This document shows positions 48,782 through 56,903 of a stretch of DNA of 64,000 bases, one piece after another. The translations under genes were made by a program, and so were the position numbers. Positions within the stretch are counted from its first letter, which is position 1; each line of letters opens with the position of its first letter. The DNA is from Luteolibacter sp. SL250 (GTDB lineage: Bacteria > Verrucomicrobiota > Verrucomicrobiia > Verrucomicrobiales > Akkermansiaceae), in contig NZ_CP113054.1 of the NCBI RefSeq assembly GCF_026625605.1, positions 2,046,001 to 2,110,000 on the forward strand. Reading direction: 5' to 3'. Under the pieces are notes generated by a model. It had not been told where the DNA came from. It did no database searches and worked only from the letters and a program-made list of their open reading frames with translations.

Positions 48782-49364
48782 GCTGGAAACCGTCATCCCG
48801 TTCATCATCGAGTGTGAGAAACTGAAGTCCGTGCTGCGCCGCACGAAGGTGGTCGGTACCGACCGCAGGGAAAACTCCGCCGAACACAGTTGGAGCCTCG
48901 CTCTGCTGGCGATCGGGCTTTTCCCCCACATGCCCGCCTCGCTGGACCAGCTCAGGGTGCTGAAGATGGTCATCCTCCATGATATCGTGGAGATCGATGC
49001 CGGGGACACGTTCTGCTACGCCGCACGGTTGGACAAGGCGGAGTGCGAGCAGGCCGCGGCCGACCGCATCTTCGCCCTGCTGTCCCCGGAACTCGGCATG
49101 GAGTTCATGGCCATCTGGCATGAGTTCGAGGCGGGCGAAACGCCGGAAGCCGCCTTTGCCAATGCCCTGGACCGGATGCTGCCGCTCATCCAGAACCTCA
49201 ACAACAACGGCCAGAGCTGGCGGGAGCACGGTGTCACCTGGAAGCAGGTGATGGAGCGCAACGTGGTGATCGCCAAAAGCTCCCCGGCTCTGTGGCAGGA
49301 GGTGGAGGCCATGCTTCACGCCGCCGCCGGAAAGGGAATCCTTCCCCACGGCGGCGCCTTTTGA
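48780..49364 (+). CDS. HD-domain hydrolase, YfbR-like (5'-deoxynucleotidase family)
   Basis: The 194-residue protein shows the HD_3/YfbR pattern: RRENSAEHSWSLALLAIG with the first metal His, then VILHDIVEIDAGDTF with the His-Asp pair, and NALDRMLPLIQNL near 123-135. Relatives remove phosphate from deoxynucleoside monophosphates in a divalent-metal-dependent way and help balance nucleotide pools. Exact substrate is unknown. The gene's 5' region can form a stem over the start codon, and it ends 7 nt from the convergent stop of the next gene. Confidence 0.87.
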   Translation: MLETVIPFIIECEKLKSVLRRTKVVGTDRRENSAEHSWSLALLAIGLFPHMPASLDQLRVLKMVILHDIVEIDAGDTFCYAARLDKAECEQAAADRIFALLSPELGMEFMAIWHEFEAGETPEAAFANALDRMLPLIQNLNNNGQSWREHGVTWKQVMERNVVIAKSSPALWQEVEAMLHAAAGKGILPHGGAF

Positions 49365-49371
49365 TGGTGCA

Positions 49372-52300
49372 TCAGTGTTTCGTGACCTTCAGCCGCAGAA
49401 ACTGCTTTCCTCCGGAGGACTGGGATTCGGAAAGACGGTAGGTGGAGGTCACGGTTCCGGCCTGTGTGGTGGTGCCGTGCAGGACCACTCCGTCCGTCCG
49501 CCAGCTTCCCGGTGAGAGATCCGGACTGCGCTCGACTTCGCACGTGATTCCGGATGGCAGGGGATCCGGCTGGGTGAAGGAAAGGGTGGCGTAGGTCTGG
49601 CCTCCGGTCTGGTGGGTTCCCTGCGTGAGTTTGCCGGAGAGGGTGGAGGCTGCTGGGGACAGGCCGAGCGCGTATTTCACCAGCAGGGGCGCGGATCCGT
49701 CCGCAGGCATGGCAGTGGCATTCCCCGGGCCGCTTTCATCCATCGGCAGTTGGTTCTCCAGCAGCCAGAGCTGGTAGCCGGTCGCCGTGCCCGGGGCGAC
49801 GACCGGCGGAGCGGAGGGCATGGGGAAGCGGGTGGCCCAGGAGGAGAGCTGGCCTGCGGGGGCGTTGCGCACCCGGTAGTGGTAGTGGACGCCGGGCAGG
49901 ATGGTGGTGTCGCTGTAGGCGGTGCCGCCGGATGGCAGTGTGTGCAGCGGGGTCCACTCTCCGTGGATGGCTTTCCTCTCGATCTCCACCCCTCCGGTAT
50001 TCGCGGAGGCGTCGAACCAGGAAAGCACGATGCCGGTGCCGGGAGTCGCGGCGGGATCGAGGAATCCGGGCCGCAGCGGAGCGCTGGCGGCAGGCGAGGT
50101 GGTGGTGCGGATGAAGCCGGTGGGGGGGCTGTTTCCGCCGGGATTTCCCGCGGTGATGCGGTATTCGTAGGAGGTGTCAGGTTGCGCGGTGGTGTCCGTG
50201 TGGGAACCCGCCCCGGATGCGCTGAAGGTGGTCTGCGAACCATCATCCCCGCGCCGCTCGACCAGGTGGCCGGTCGCCATGGCCTGGGCGGTCCAGTTGA
50301 GCGTCGCCCCGGTGGTGCCCGTGGAGGCGATGGTGAATCCGCCGGGCGTGACAGGCAGCGGAGGTGCGGTGAGGGCCACGTTCTCATAGACGCCCAGTTG
50401 GTAGTCCACCACCGCGGAGTCCGCGCAGTGGTAGATGCCCCACAGCGCGCTGGCGGGAAAATCGGGGATGGTTTGGCTGGCGAGGTGGGTCCAGTTCGTG
50501 CCATCGGCGGATACCTCTGAGACGAACAGGTCGCCCATGCGCGTGATGCGCACCCAGCAGGCGATGATGGTGTTGTTGGTGTTGGCAGGCCAGTCCGCCG
50601 CCAGTGGTGCCGCGGTGGCCGCGCCGGTGGTGGGGCGGTAGAGGAACTTCGTGCCGAAGGAAGTGTTGGAAGAAGAAAGGGTCACCGCCATCTGCGCATT
50701 GGTCGCGAGGTCGGAGCGGATCATCACGCCGAACCGTGCGTTGTTGTGCGCTGGATTCGACCCGCGGACGCGCATGACCAGAGTGCCGTCCCCGCTGCGC
50801 GTCTGGTGGATGAAGTGGCCGCTTTCCGCGGTCCCGGCGGCGACTGGTGCGGTGCCGCCGATGATTGCGTCACCGATGGCTCCGTCCACGGTGACGGCGG
50901 GCGAGTAGTGGGTGATGGTGCCGAAGATGGCGGACATCCACGGAGCATCCAGGGTGCCTGCCGGATCCTCCATCAGGGCTGTGTGGGACGTCTGTATCCC
51001 CAGCCCCATACCGTTGGTGGGACTGCTGAGGGTGACCTTGAATTGCCGGGGGAAACTGGGCGTGGGCAGGATGGGCACATTGATGTATTTCGTGCCGGAC
51101 TCCCCGTCCTGCCAAGTGACCGTGCCGGTGGTGGCGGTGTAGTGGGTGCCCGCCGTGGCGGAGGAGTTGGCCGTGGCGAATGAGACGCTGGCCGTGCCGT
51201 GGGAACCTGATACGCGCATGACCGGGATGGCTGCCGTACCGGTGTTCCGGTCGTATTTGGCGACGGCAGCGGGGAACTCGACGAGGCCCGGGATGGGTTC
51301 GTGGAACACCTCGTTGGACGGGGTGGAATTCGTCGTGCCCTGTGCGGTGACCCGGTAGAAGTAGACTCCCGGCTGGTAAGGGACGTTGGTGTCCGTAAAG
51401 CGGGTGATGTTGGCTCCGACGGTGCCGATGGATTCGTAGGTCCCTGTCAGGCTGCTTTTCCGTTCGATGAGGAAGCCGGTCTCGTTGTCGGAGTTGTCCG
51501 TCCACGCCAGATCGAGGGTTGTCGCCGGCACTGGTGGCTTCGCCGCGAGCGCGATATTGTCGATGCGGGCGCTTCCCGCAGCGAGGCTGAAGGTGAAGAC
51601 GATGGTGTCTTCCGGATTCAGCGTCACCCCCGGGATCGACACTGAGAAGTCACCATAGGGCTGCACGGCGGTTGAATCGGTCGAGAAGGCGAGGGCCAGC
51701 GGTGTGGCGGTGATGCGTACGGGTGCGCCTCCATTCACGGAGTAGGACACGTTGAGCAGGGACCCCGAACTCAAGGTGACCGCATCCAACAGGAGTGAGT
51801 CGAGCAGCCATGGGGTGGTGCCGCCATGGTTCACGGTGAGGGTGAAATCACCCGTCATGCGGAGGAATCCATCCGAGGCGTTCGGTGACTTGATCTTGCT
51901 GTCCCCATAGTAGGTGTCGTCGCTGCCGCCGGCATTGCGGGACTCAGTTGACTTCGTCACGGTTGCGGTGAATCCCGGCTCCGCGACATCGGCGGATTCG
52001 GGATTGGAAGTGCTGTCGTCGAACTTGTGGAAACCGACGAGTGCCGTCGCGGGGGAGACCATCACCTCCAGTTCGGACGGGTTCGCCGGGGCCGCTGCCA
52101 CTTCCTCCGATGGTGTGATGGTCACCGGTGAGCCGATGCTCAGGTTGTGGAATGAACCGCCCGGTACGGAGTCCAGCCTCAGCGTCTTCACCAGATAGGT
52201 CAGCGTCCCCCCGGCAGGTGCCGTTGTGTCCGTGAAGGTGGTGGCGGTGACGGGATCGGTGGTCAGGCGGGTGAAAGGACCGTCGGCGGACGGACCACGA

Positions 52301-53892
52301 TAGACGTGGTAGCCGTTCACCGCGCTCTCCGTGGAGGCGGCCCAACCGAGCGCGACATTCCCACTGGAGCTGGTGGCGGCCAGTCCGCGCGGTGGCGTGG
52401 TCATGTGCATCCGCAGCGCGGGATCCCCCATCAGGGCGATGTGGGTGCCGCCGCCGGATGATGCCAAGGGCGCGTAGGATCCGCCTCCGCTGAGACCCGC
52501 GTTCATGGAAGCCTTTGCGGAATACCCCCACGTCTCGCCCATGCCCGGGTGGTGGGTGAACCAGTTCGGCCTGCCGCTCCAGAAGCAGGTCAGACCCAGC
52601 GAGGTACCGTCCGCGTTCCCGCAGATCGCCGCGCGCATGAGGGTGTTGGGATAGCCGAAGTCACCGAAGTAGCTTCCGAACAGGGAGGTGAAAACCACCC
52701 GGCTGGGCTTGGTGCCGAAGTCCCGAGAACTGCCGAATCCGGAGGCCGTGTCGGACGATCCGCCGCCGCAACCGTGGCCGAAGAGATAATCTTTCCCGGA
52801 AGCGAAAGCCGGGGTGAACCACTGGCCGCTTCCCGGGGTGTCAACCGTCGGTCCCACCGCCGTGAGTGCGGTCGCCCAGCCTTGGACCGCGAAGGCTTCC
52901 CCGTTGTTGAAATGACCGAAGCCGTCCCGGATGATGCTGCGGCGCGGGATGTTCCAGTAAGCCCCCAGCTTGTGGCGGAACTGGTGCGACTGGCGGAGGT
53001 AGCGGCGGAGGCGGGACACCTCGCTCACTCCGGAGGTGGGCGCGCGGTTCATATCCGCCAGGTCCACCCGGCCGACCTCCAGCTCCACGGAGCTGGGGAT
53101 GGTGTTCTGGTCGAACTTGCCATCATTCTTCTCGTTGTCGTTGCGGCTGTCGTTCGCACCCGTGTTATCCACGGTGTTGTCCGTCCAGCCGGTCCCCACC
53201 ATGTCCGCGTAGTAGGTGTCCGCAGGCCAGGCGCCCACGTGGTCCGGAGAGTGTCCGTCCGGGGCCATGTTGCCGGAGTAAGGGATGGGCACCCGGCCGA
53301 GAAGGTAGAGGGACTTCGTATTGGCGGGATCCACATCATAGACCGACTTGATCAGCGCCTTCGTGGTGATCGCGGTGCCGGTGCGCGGCGTGACGATGGT
53401 TTTGACCGTCCAGCCATCCGCAGCGAGATCCGCCTTCAGCAGCGCGATTTCCGCAGCGAGCGGAGTGACCATCGTGTCGTCGATCGCCAGCAGCAGGATG
53501 CCGCGCGAATGGACCTCCGGTACCTTCACGCCTGCGGAAATATAGCCGACGGCCATGTTCGGGAAACCGCTGCTGAATCTCCGCTCCAGCCAATACTCAT
53601 AGGATTCGCCGATGACCGCGGTGGTGTCCGTGTAGGACGTCTGCGAGGTTGTCAGGGTGGAAAGAAGGGTCCAGGTGTTCGCACCCTTCGGCCGCCGGTG
53701 AATCCTCTGCGTGGTGACGGTGATGGGTGTCGCTCCGGTGACGGGTATCCGCACCGTCCAGGAGAGGATAATGTGCGGGGCGGTGTCGGAGACGTCTGCC
53801 CGCAGGTCCACGGCGAAATCGCGGGGCGTCCCGGCTTCGGCGGACAAGGAGACAAGCGCGGCGGAAGCGATGAACGCGGCTGCGGATTTCAC
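49372..53892 (-). CDS. Giant secreted protein with C25 (gingipain)-like, FN3 and Calx-beta domains
   Basis: The 1506-residue product starts at GTG with a signal peptide (1-20). Domains in order: FN3-like (~22-115); a caspase-hemoglobinase/C25-like region (~128-500) with GILLLAIDD, LLGRVPIPYSG, the typical WPADTYYADMVG...VELEVGRVD block at 222-277, and HG at 373-374; FN3 (~505-590); beta-sandwich (~605-785); FN3 (~790-865); Calx-beta (~868-978); a concanavalin-like domain (~985-1175); two FN3 (~1180-1355); and a C-terminal module ending FLRLKVTKH. Where active gingipains have the catalytic Cys (ACVNG-type text), this one reads SYFGDF, so peptidase activity is doubtful. It has no PEP-CTERM tail. 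Probably a surface or secreted adhesin-like protein. Confidence 0.8.
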   Translation of the reverse strand: MKSAAAFIASAALVSLSAEAGTPRDFAVDLRADVSDTAPHIILSWTVRIPVTGATPITVTTQRIHRRPKGANTWTLLSTLTTSQTSYTDTTAVIGESYEYWLERRFSSGFPNMAVGYISAGVKVPEVHSRGILLLAIDDTMVTPLAAEIALLKADLAADGWTVKTIVTPRTGTAITTKALIKSVYDVDPANTKSLYLLGRVPIPYSGNMAPDGHSPDHVGAWPADTYYADMVGTGWTDNTVDNTGANDSRNDNEKNDGKFDQNTIPSSVELEVGRVDLADMNRAPTSGVSEVSRLRRYLRQSHQFRHKLGAYWNIPRRSIIRDGFGHFNNGEAFAVQGWATALTAVGPTVDTPGSGQWFTPAFASGKDYLFGHGCGGGSSDTASGFGSSRDFGTKPSRVVFTSLFGSYFGDFGYPNTLMRAAICGNADGTSLGLTCFWSGRPNWFTHHPGMGETWGYSAKASMNAGLSGGGSYAPLASSGGGTHIALMGDPALRMHMTTPPRGLAATSSSGNVALGWAASTESAVNGYHVYRGPSADGPFTRLTTDPVTATTFTDTTAPAGGTLTYLVKTLRLDSVPGGSFHNLSIGSPVTITPSEEVAAAPANPSELEVMVSPATALVGFHKFDDSTSNPESADVAEPGFTATVTKSTESRNAGGSDDTYYGDSKIKSPNASDGFLRMTGDFTLTVNHGGTTPWLLDSLLLDAVTLSSGSLLNVSYSVNGGAPVRITATPLALAFSTDSTAVQPYGDFSVSIPGVTLNPEDTIVFTFSLAAGSARIDNIALAAKPPVPATTLDLAWTDNSDNETGFLIERKSSLTGTYESIGTVGANITRFTDTNVPYQPGVYFYRVTAQGTTNSTPSNEVFHEPIPGLVEFPAAVAKYDRNTGTAAIPVMRVSGSHGTASVSFATANSSATAGTHYTATTGTVTWQDGESGTKYINVPILPTPSFPRQFKVTLSSPTNGMGLGIQTSHTALMEDPAGTLDAPWMSAIFGTITHYSPAVTVDGAIGDAIIGGTAPVAAGTAESGHFIHQTRSGDGTLVMRVRGSNPAHNNARFGVMIRSDLATNAQMAVTLSSSNTSFGTKFLYRPTTGAATAAPLAADWPANTNNTIIACWVRITRMGDLFVSEVSADGTNWTHLASQTIPDFPASALWGIYHCADSAVVDYQLGVYENVALTAPPLPVTPGGFTIASTGTTGATLNWTAQAMATGHLVERRGDDGSQTTFSASGAGSHTDTTAQPDTSYEYRITAGNPGGNSPPTGFIRTTTSPAASAPLRPGFLDPAATPGTGIVLSWFDASANTGGVEIERKAIHGEWTPLHTLPSGGTAYSDTTILPGVHYHYRVRNAPAGQLSSWATRFPMPSAPPVVAPGTATGYQLWLLENQLPMDESGPGNATAMPADGSAPLLVKYALGLSPAASTLSGKLTQGTHQTGGQTYATLSFTQPDPLPSGITCEVERSPDLSPGSWRTDGVVLHGTTTQAGTVTSTYRLSESQSSGGKQFLRLKVTKH

Positions 53893-54025
53893 AGAGGTGA
53901 TGGGCGGGTTTCCCTGAGAAATGGCAGACGGCTGGAATTCTTCAAAGTAATTCCGCCACGGTGATGATCCACTTTCGGGGGCGTTCCGCTTCCGGATTAA
54001 CCCTGACTTCGTCGGCCCGCTGCCG

Positions 54026-55273
54026 TCAGACGCGCTTCTTCAGGATCGCGACGGTTTCCTTCTGCCGCTGCACGACGTAGTCGCGGGCTTTGGCGGTCTT
54101 TGCCTTCGCGGAGGCGGGATCTTTCGCCATGGCCAGCACTGTCGGCACCAACCGCGAGCGGTTCTCTTCGTTGTCGAGGTCGAACAACCAGTCGCCAAGG
54201 CCGATCTGTTCCCACATGAAGCCCTTGGTGGTCTGTTCCACGAAGCGGCAGACGATCGCCGGAATGCCGTTGCCGACGCACATGATGGGCGTGTGCATCT
54301 CACTGCCGAAGTACCCGGCGGAGCGGACATACACGCTCAGCGCCTCATCGGTCAGCCAGAATTTGTCCCGCCACGCGACGCGTTCCTTCACATCGTCCGG
54401 CAGCGGGTCGAAAAGCAGTTCCTTCCCTTCCTGCATCTGGGTGGAGTCCTCCGGGCAGATCAGCACGTTGAGGTCGGTCTCCTTGATGATCCGGACGATG
54501 GCCTCGCGCAGCAGCACGTGGTCGTGCTCCTTCATCTTTTCGTTCTGCTCGTGCTTCGCGGGGTTGAAGCGGGTGCCGCGCTTGATGCGCCAGTAGGGGG
54601 CGTTGCGGAGGTTGGGGATGCAGCAGAGGAATTTCCCTTCCTTCAGCCCCTGGGCCTCCATGAAGGCGAGGGCCTTCGCATCATCCCGGACATCACAGGC
54701 GAACGCGCCGTCCGGGCCGAACTCGATGATGGGTGACTTCACCCCGGCGTCCTTCACCACCTGGAGGGACTTCGGGTCACGCAGGAAGACGAAGGCGGCG
54801 GTATCGAGCAGCGCCTTCGTTCTCTCATCGAGGCCGCTGTTGTTCATGATCTTCATCCCCGGGTCCCCGGCCGGTGCCATGGTGATGCCATAGACGCCGT
54901 AAGGTTTCTTCACTTCGTCCTTCCAGATGGCCACGTCACGGTGGGCCGTCAGGTATGGGCCTGATCCGTGGAGGAGAAAGTCACAGGTGTCGATGATCTT
55001 GCGGTCCTTAGTGATGACCAGCTTGGGGAAACGGCGCAGGAGCATTTCTTCGACTCCATCCGCCACGCTGGACGGCCAGAGGATCACCTCCGCCTCGGGA
55101 AAGAATTTCTCCAGAATGGCCAGCACGCCGGGCGTGTGGGCGATGTCGCCGATGTTCACCGTCTGCCAGGAGGACCGGAGGACGATCTTCGGCGGACGCT
55201 TGCCCTGCGCCACGGCCGGGATGGTGGCGAAGACGGTGGCGAGGGCGGTGTGGAGGAAATGGCGGCGTTGCAT
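54026..55273 (-). CDS. Exported polysaccharide pyruvyl transferase family protein
   Basis: The 415-residue protein has a signal-like N-terminus with Arg3-Arg4 before HFLHTALATVFATIPAVAQG, which could be Tat or Sec. The rest follows the polysaccharide pyruvyl transferase fold: SSWQTVNIGDIAHTPGVLAIL, CDFLLHGSGPYL, VFLRDPKSLQVVKDAGV, FGPDGAF, and late SEMHTPIMCVGNGIPAI, which match the GT-B-like family. Usual members use phosphoenolpyruvate in the cytoplasm to decorate exopolysaccharide sugars, so an exported form is unusual. It may be a transferase-fold protein with a different function. No clear operon partner. Confidence 0.82.
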   Translation of the reverse strand: MQRRHFLHTALATVFATIPAVAQGKRPPKIVLRSSWQTVNIGDIAHTPGVLAILEKFFPEAEVILWPSSVADGVEEMLLRRFPKLVITKDRKIIDTCDFLLHGSGPYLTAHRDVAIWKDEVKKPYGVYGITMAPAGDPGMKIMNNSGLDERTKALLDTAAFVFLRDPKSLQVVKDAGVKSPIIEFGPDGAFACDVRDDAKALAFMEAQGLKEGKFLCCIPNLRNAPYWRIKRGTRFNPAKHEQNEKMKEHDHVLLREAIVRIIKETDLNVLICPEDSTQMQEGKELLFDPLPDDVKERVAWRDKFWLTDEALSVYVRSAGYFGSEMHTPIMCVGNGIPAIVCRFVEQTTKGFMWEQIGLGDWLFDLDNEENRSRLVPTVLAMAKDPASAKAKTAKARDYVVQRQKETVAILKKRV

Positions 55274-55378
55274 GGCGGGTGGGATTTTCAGGCTTTGGTG
55301 AAGTTCGGATGCTCCGGGCGTGAAGTCGATGACTTCCCTGCCTCCATGGAAATCTTCCCGGAGATGGAGGCCGGGGGA

Positions 55379-56203
55379 TCACTTCGCCCGGCGTCGGCGG
55401 GCGGAGAGGGCGAGAACGCCTGCCGCGGCGAGCAGCGCGGAAGATGGCTCCGGTATGATACTGTTGATCTCCACGTCGTCGATCCACACCGTGCGCCCGC
55501 TTCCGTTTCCGGTGAACATGGCGAAGCCAATCCCGGTGATGGTGTCCCCGATGGGGTTGGTGACCTGGGAGCCGATCGTGATGGGTGAGTTGTCACCGAA
55601 CGTGATCCCATACCAGGAGGTTGTTCCCAGGCCGGTTGCTCCCGCGAGGTCGAATTCCTTGGTCTCGTTGTTCGTACCGTTGTTTCCGGAGCTGCCGCCG
55701 GCGGAATTGGTGAATGTCTCGACCGAAGCATACCAGACGTTGTCCACCTGGACCAAGACCTGGACATACTGGGAATTCGCCCCCGTCGGCGCCGTGAGGG
55801 ATTGCTTCCAGCTCAGTGTCCCGAGCGACACGTTCTCGATGGAGCCCAACTGGTGGGGCCCGTTGATCGTCGTGGACGTCACCACGAACCGGTCGTTGAT
55901 GATCGTGGGGCTGCCGGAGTTCCGTGACTGGGCGAAGATGGCCTTTGAGCCTCCGGTATTGCCCGTGACCTGGCCGAGCCGGGAATCCGGGGATGTCCCC
56001 AAGCTGGTGGTGTAGGTGGTGGCGGTCGCGCTCCCGAGAGCGCCCCAACCGGACCAGTTGATGGTCGAGAGGGTGCTGGTGCTGCCACCGGCGTTGAAGT
56101 TCTGTGAATAAAGGGTCGCGCCCTTGCAAACGGGCGCGAAGGTCAGCATGCCGGCGAGTAGGGCGAGGCGGGCGGGTGGGGATATCGTCATGGGATGGGG
56201 CAT
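55379..56203 (-). CDS. PEP-CTERM sorting domain protein
   Basis: The product is 274 residues from ATG 56203 or 270 from ATG 56191 (MTISPPARLALLAGML), the second giving a compact signal peptide. The body is a beta-rich, asparagine/threonine/glycine-rich domain with the opening YSQNFNAGGS found on many concanavalin-like PEP-CTERM proteins. The C-terminus has IPEPSSALLAAAGVLALSARRRR, a full exosortase sorting signal. It is divergent from the ECF sigma factor gene, 106 nt away. Confidence 0.87.
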   Translation of the reverse strand: MPHPMTISPPARLALLAGMLTFAPVCKGATLYSQNFNAGGSTSTLSTINWSGWGALGSATATTYTTSLGTSPDSRLGQVTGNTGGSKAIFAQSRNSGSPTIINDRFVVTSTTINGPHQLGSIENVSLGTLSWKQSLTAPTGANSQYVQVLVQVDNVWYASVETFTNSAGGSSGNNGTNNETKEFDLAGATGLGTTSWYGITFGDNSPITIGSQVTNPIGDTITGIGFAMFTGNGSGRTVWIDDVEINSIIPEPSSALLAAAGVLALSARRRRAK

Positions 56204-56249
56204 GAAGCGGATTTGGCTCCGGAAGGTGGAATGTCCTGACGGAGGGGAA

Positions 56250-56292
56250 TGTCACCGGGAGGCGGAAATTTTTTTCCGAAGGAGATGTGACA
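56250..56292 (+). promoter_or_regulatory. Nested inverted repeats upstream of the ECF sigma factor gene
   Basis: TGTCAC (56250-56255) and GTGACA (56287-56292) flank an inner hairpin CGGAAA-TTTT-TTTCCG (56263-56278). The inner stem ends in an A/T tract and the outer arms match exactly. The region is directly upstream of the sigma factor start at 56310 and may hold its autoregulated promoter. Confidence 0.35.
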
Positions 56293-56309
56293 AATGCCTC
56301 CCGCGGCAC

Positions 56310-56903
56310 ATGAATCCACTGGTGACCGCTACTTCCGACGCGATTCCCGATGACGAACCGGACCTGATCCGGAGGGCGCAACGCGGGGATCTGTCGGCAT
56401 TCGGGACCCTGGTGGGGCGTTACCAGGGGAGCGTGCGTTCTTTCGCCGCCCTCCGCATCGCCGTGCGCTGTGAGGCGGAGGATCTGGCGCAGGAGACCTT
56501 CGTCATCGCCTGGCGGAAGCTGGCGGACTTCGATCCGGAGACCTCGCTCGGGGCGTGGCTGCGGCGCATCGCCCACCACCTGGTGCGGAACCACCGCCGG
56601 AAATTCCGCGCGGAGGGGGTGGGTGGGCACCAGGAACTGGAGATCCTCTGGCGCGGACAGGAAAGGGACCGGCCGGGTGGACCGGAGGAACGGCTGGAGG
56701 CGCTGCAGGACTGCCTTTCCAGGATGGACGGCCCCTCGCGGGAGTTGCTTCACGACCGCTATCTTGAAGGCATGAGCGTCCAGGAGCTTTCGGACAGATC
56801 GGGCAGGGGATACTCTGCCCTCACCACCCAGCTCTACCGCCTGCGCGAGGTGCTGGCGGCCTGCGTGGAGAAGGAGATGAAAACCAACGGCGGAACGGCA
56901 TGA
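56310..56903 (+). CDS. ECF-type RNA polymerase sigma factor
   Basis: From ATG 56310 the protein has 197 residues. Region 2 is seen as FGTLVGRYQGSVRSFAALRI and CEAEDLAQETFVIAWRKLADFDP; region 4 as RMDGPSRELLHDRYLEGMSVQELSDRSGRGYSALTTQLYRLREVL. It should direct RNA polymerase to a specific promoter set in response to an envelope signal. The gene overlaps the following FecR-like gene by ATGA, so the downstream product is its probable regulator. The longer frame upstream (to 56124) has no family features. Confidence 0.93.
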   Translation: MNPLVTATSDAIPDDEPDLIRRAQRGDLSAFGTLVGRYQGSVRSFAALRIAVRCEAEDLAQETFVIAWRKLADFDPETSLGAWLRRIAHHLVRNHRRKFRAEGVGGHQELEILWRGQERDRPGGPEERLEALQDCLSRMDGPSRELLHDRYLEGMSVQELSDRSGRGYSALTTQLYRLREVLAACVEKEMKTNGGTA

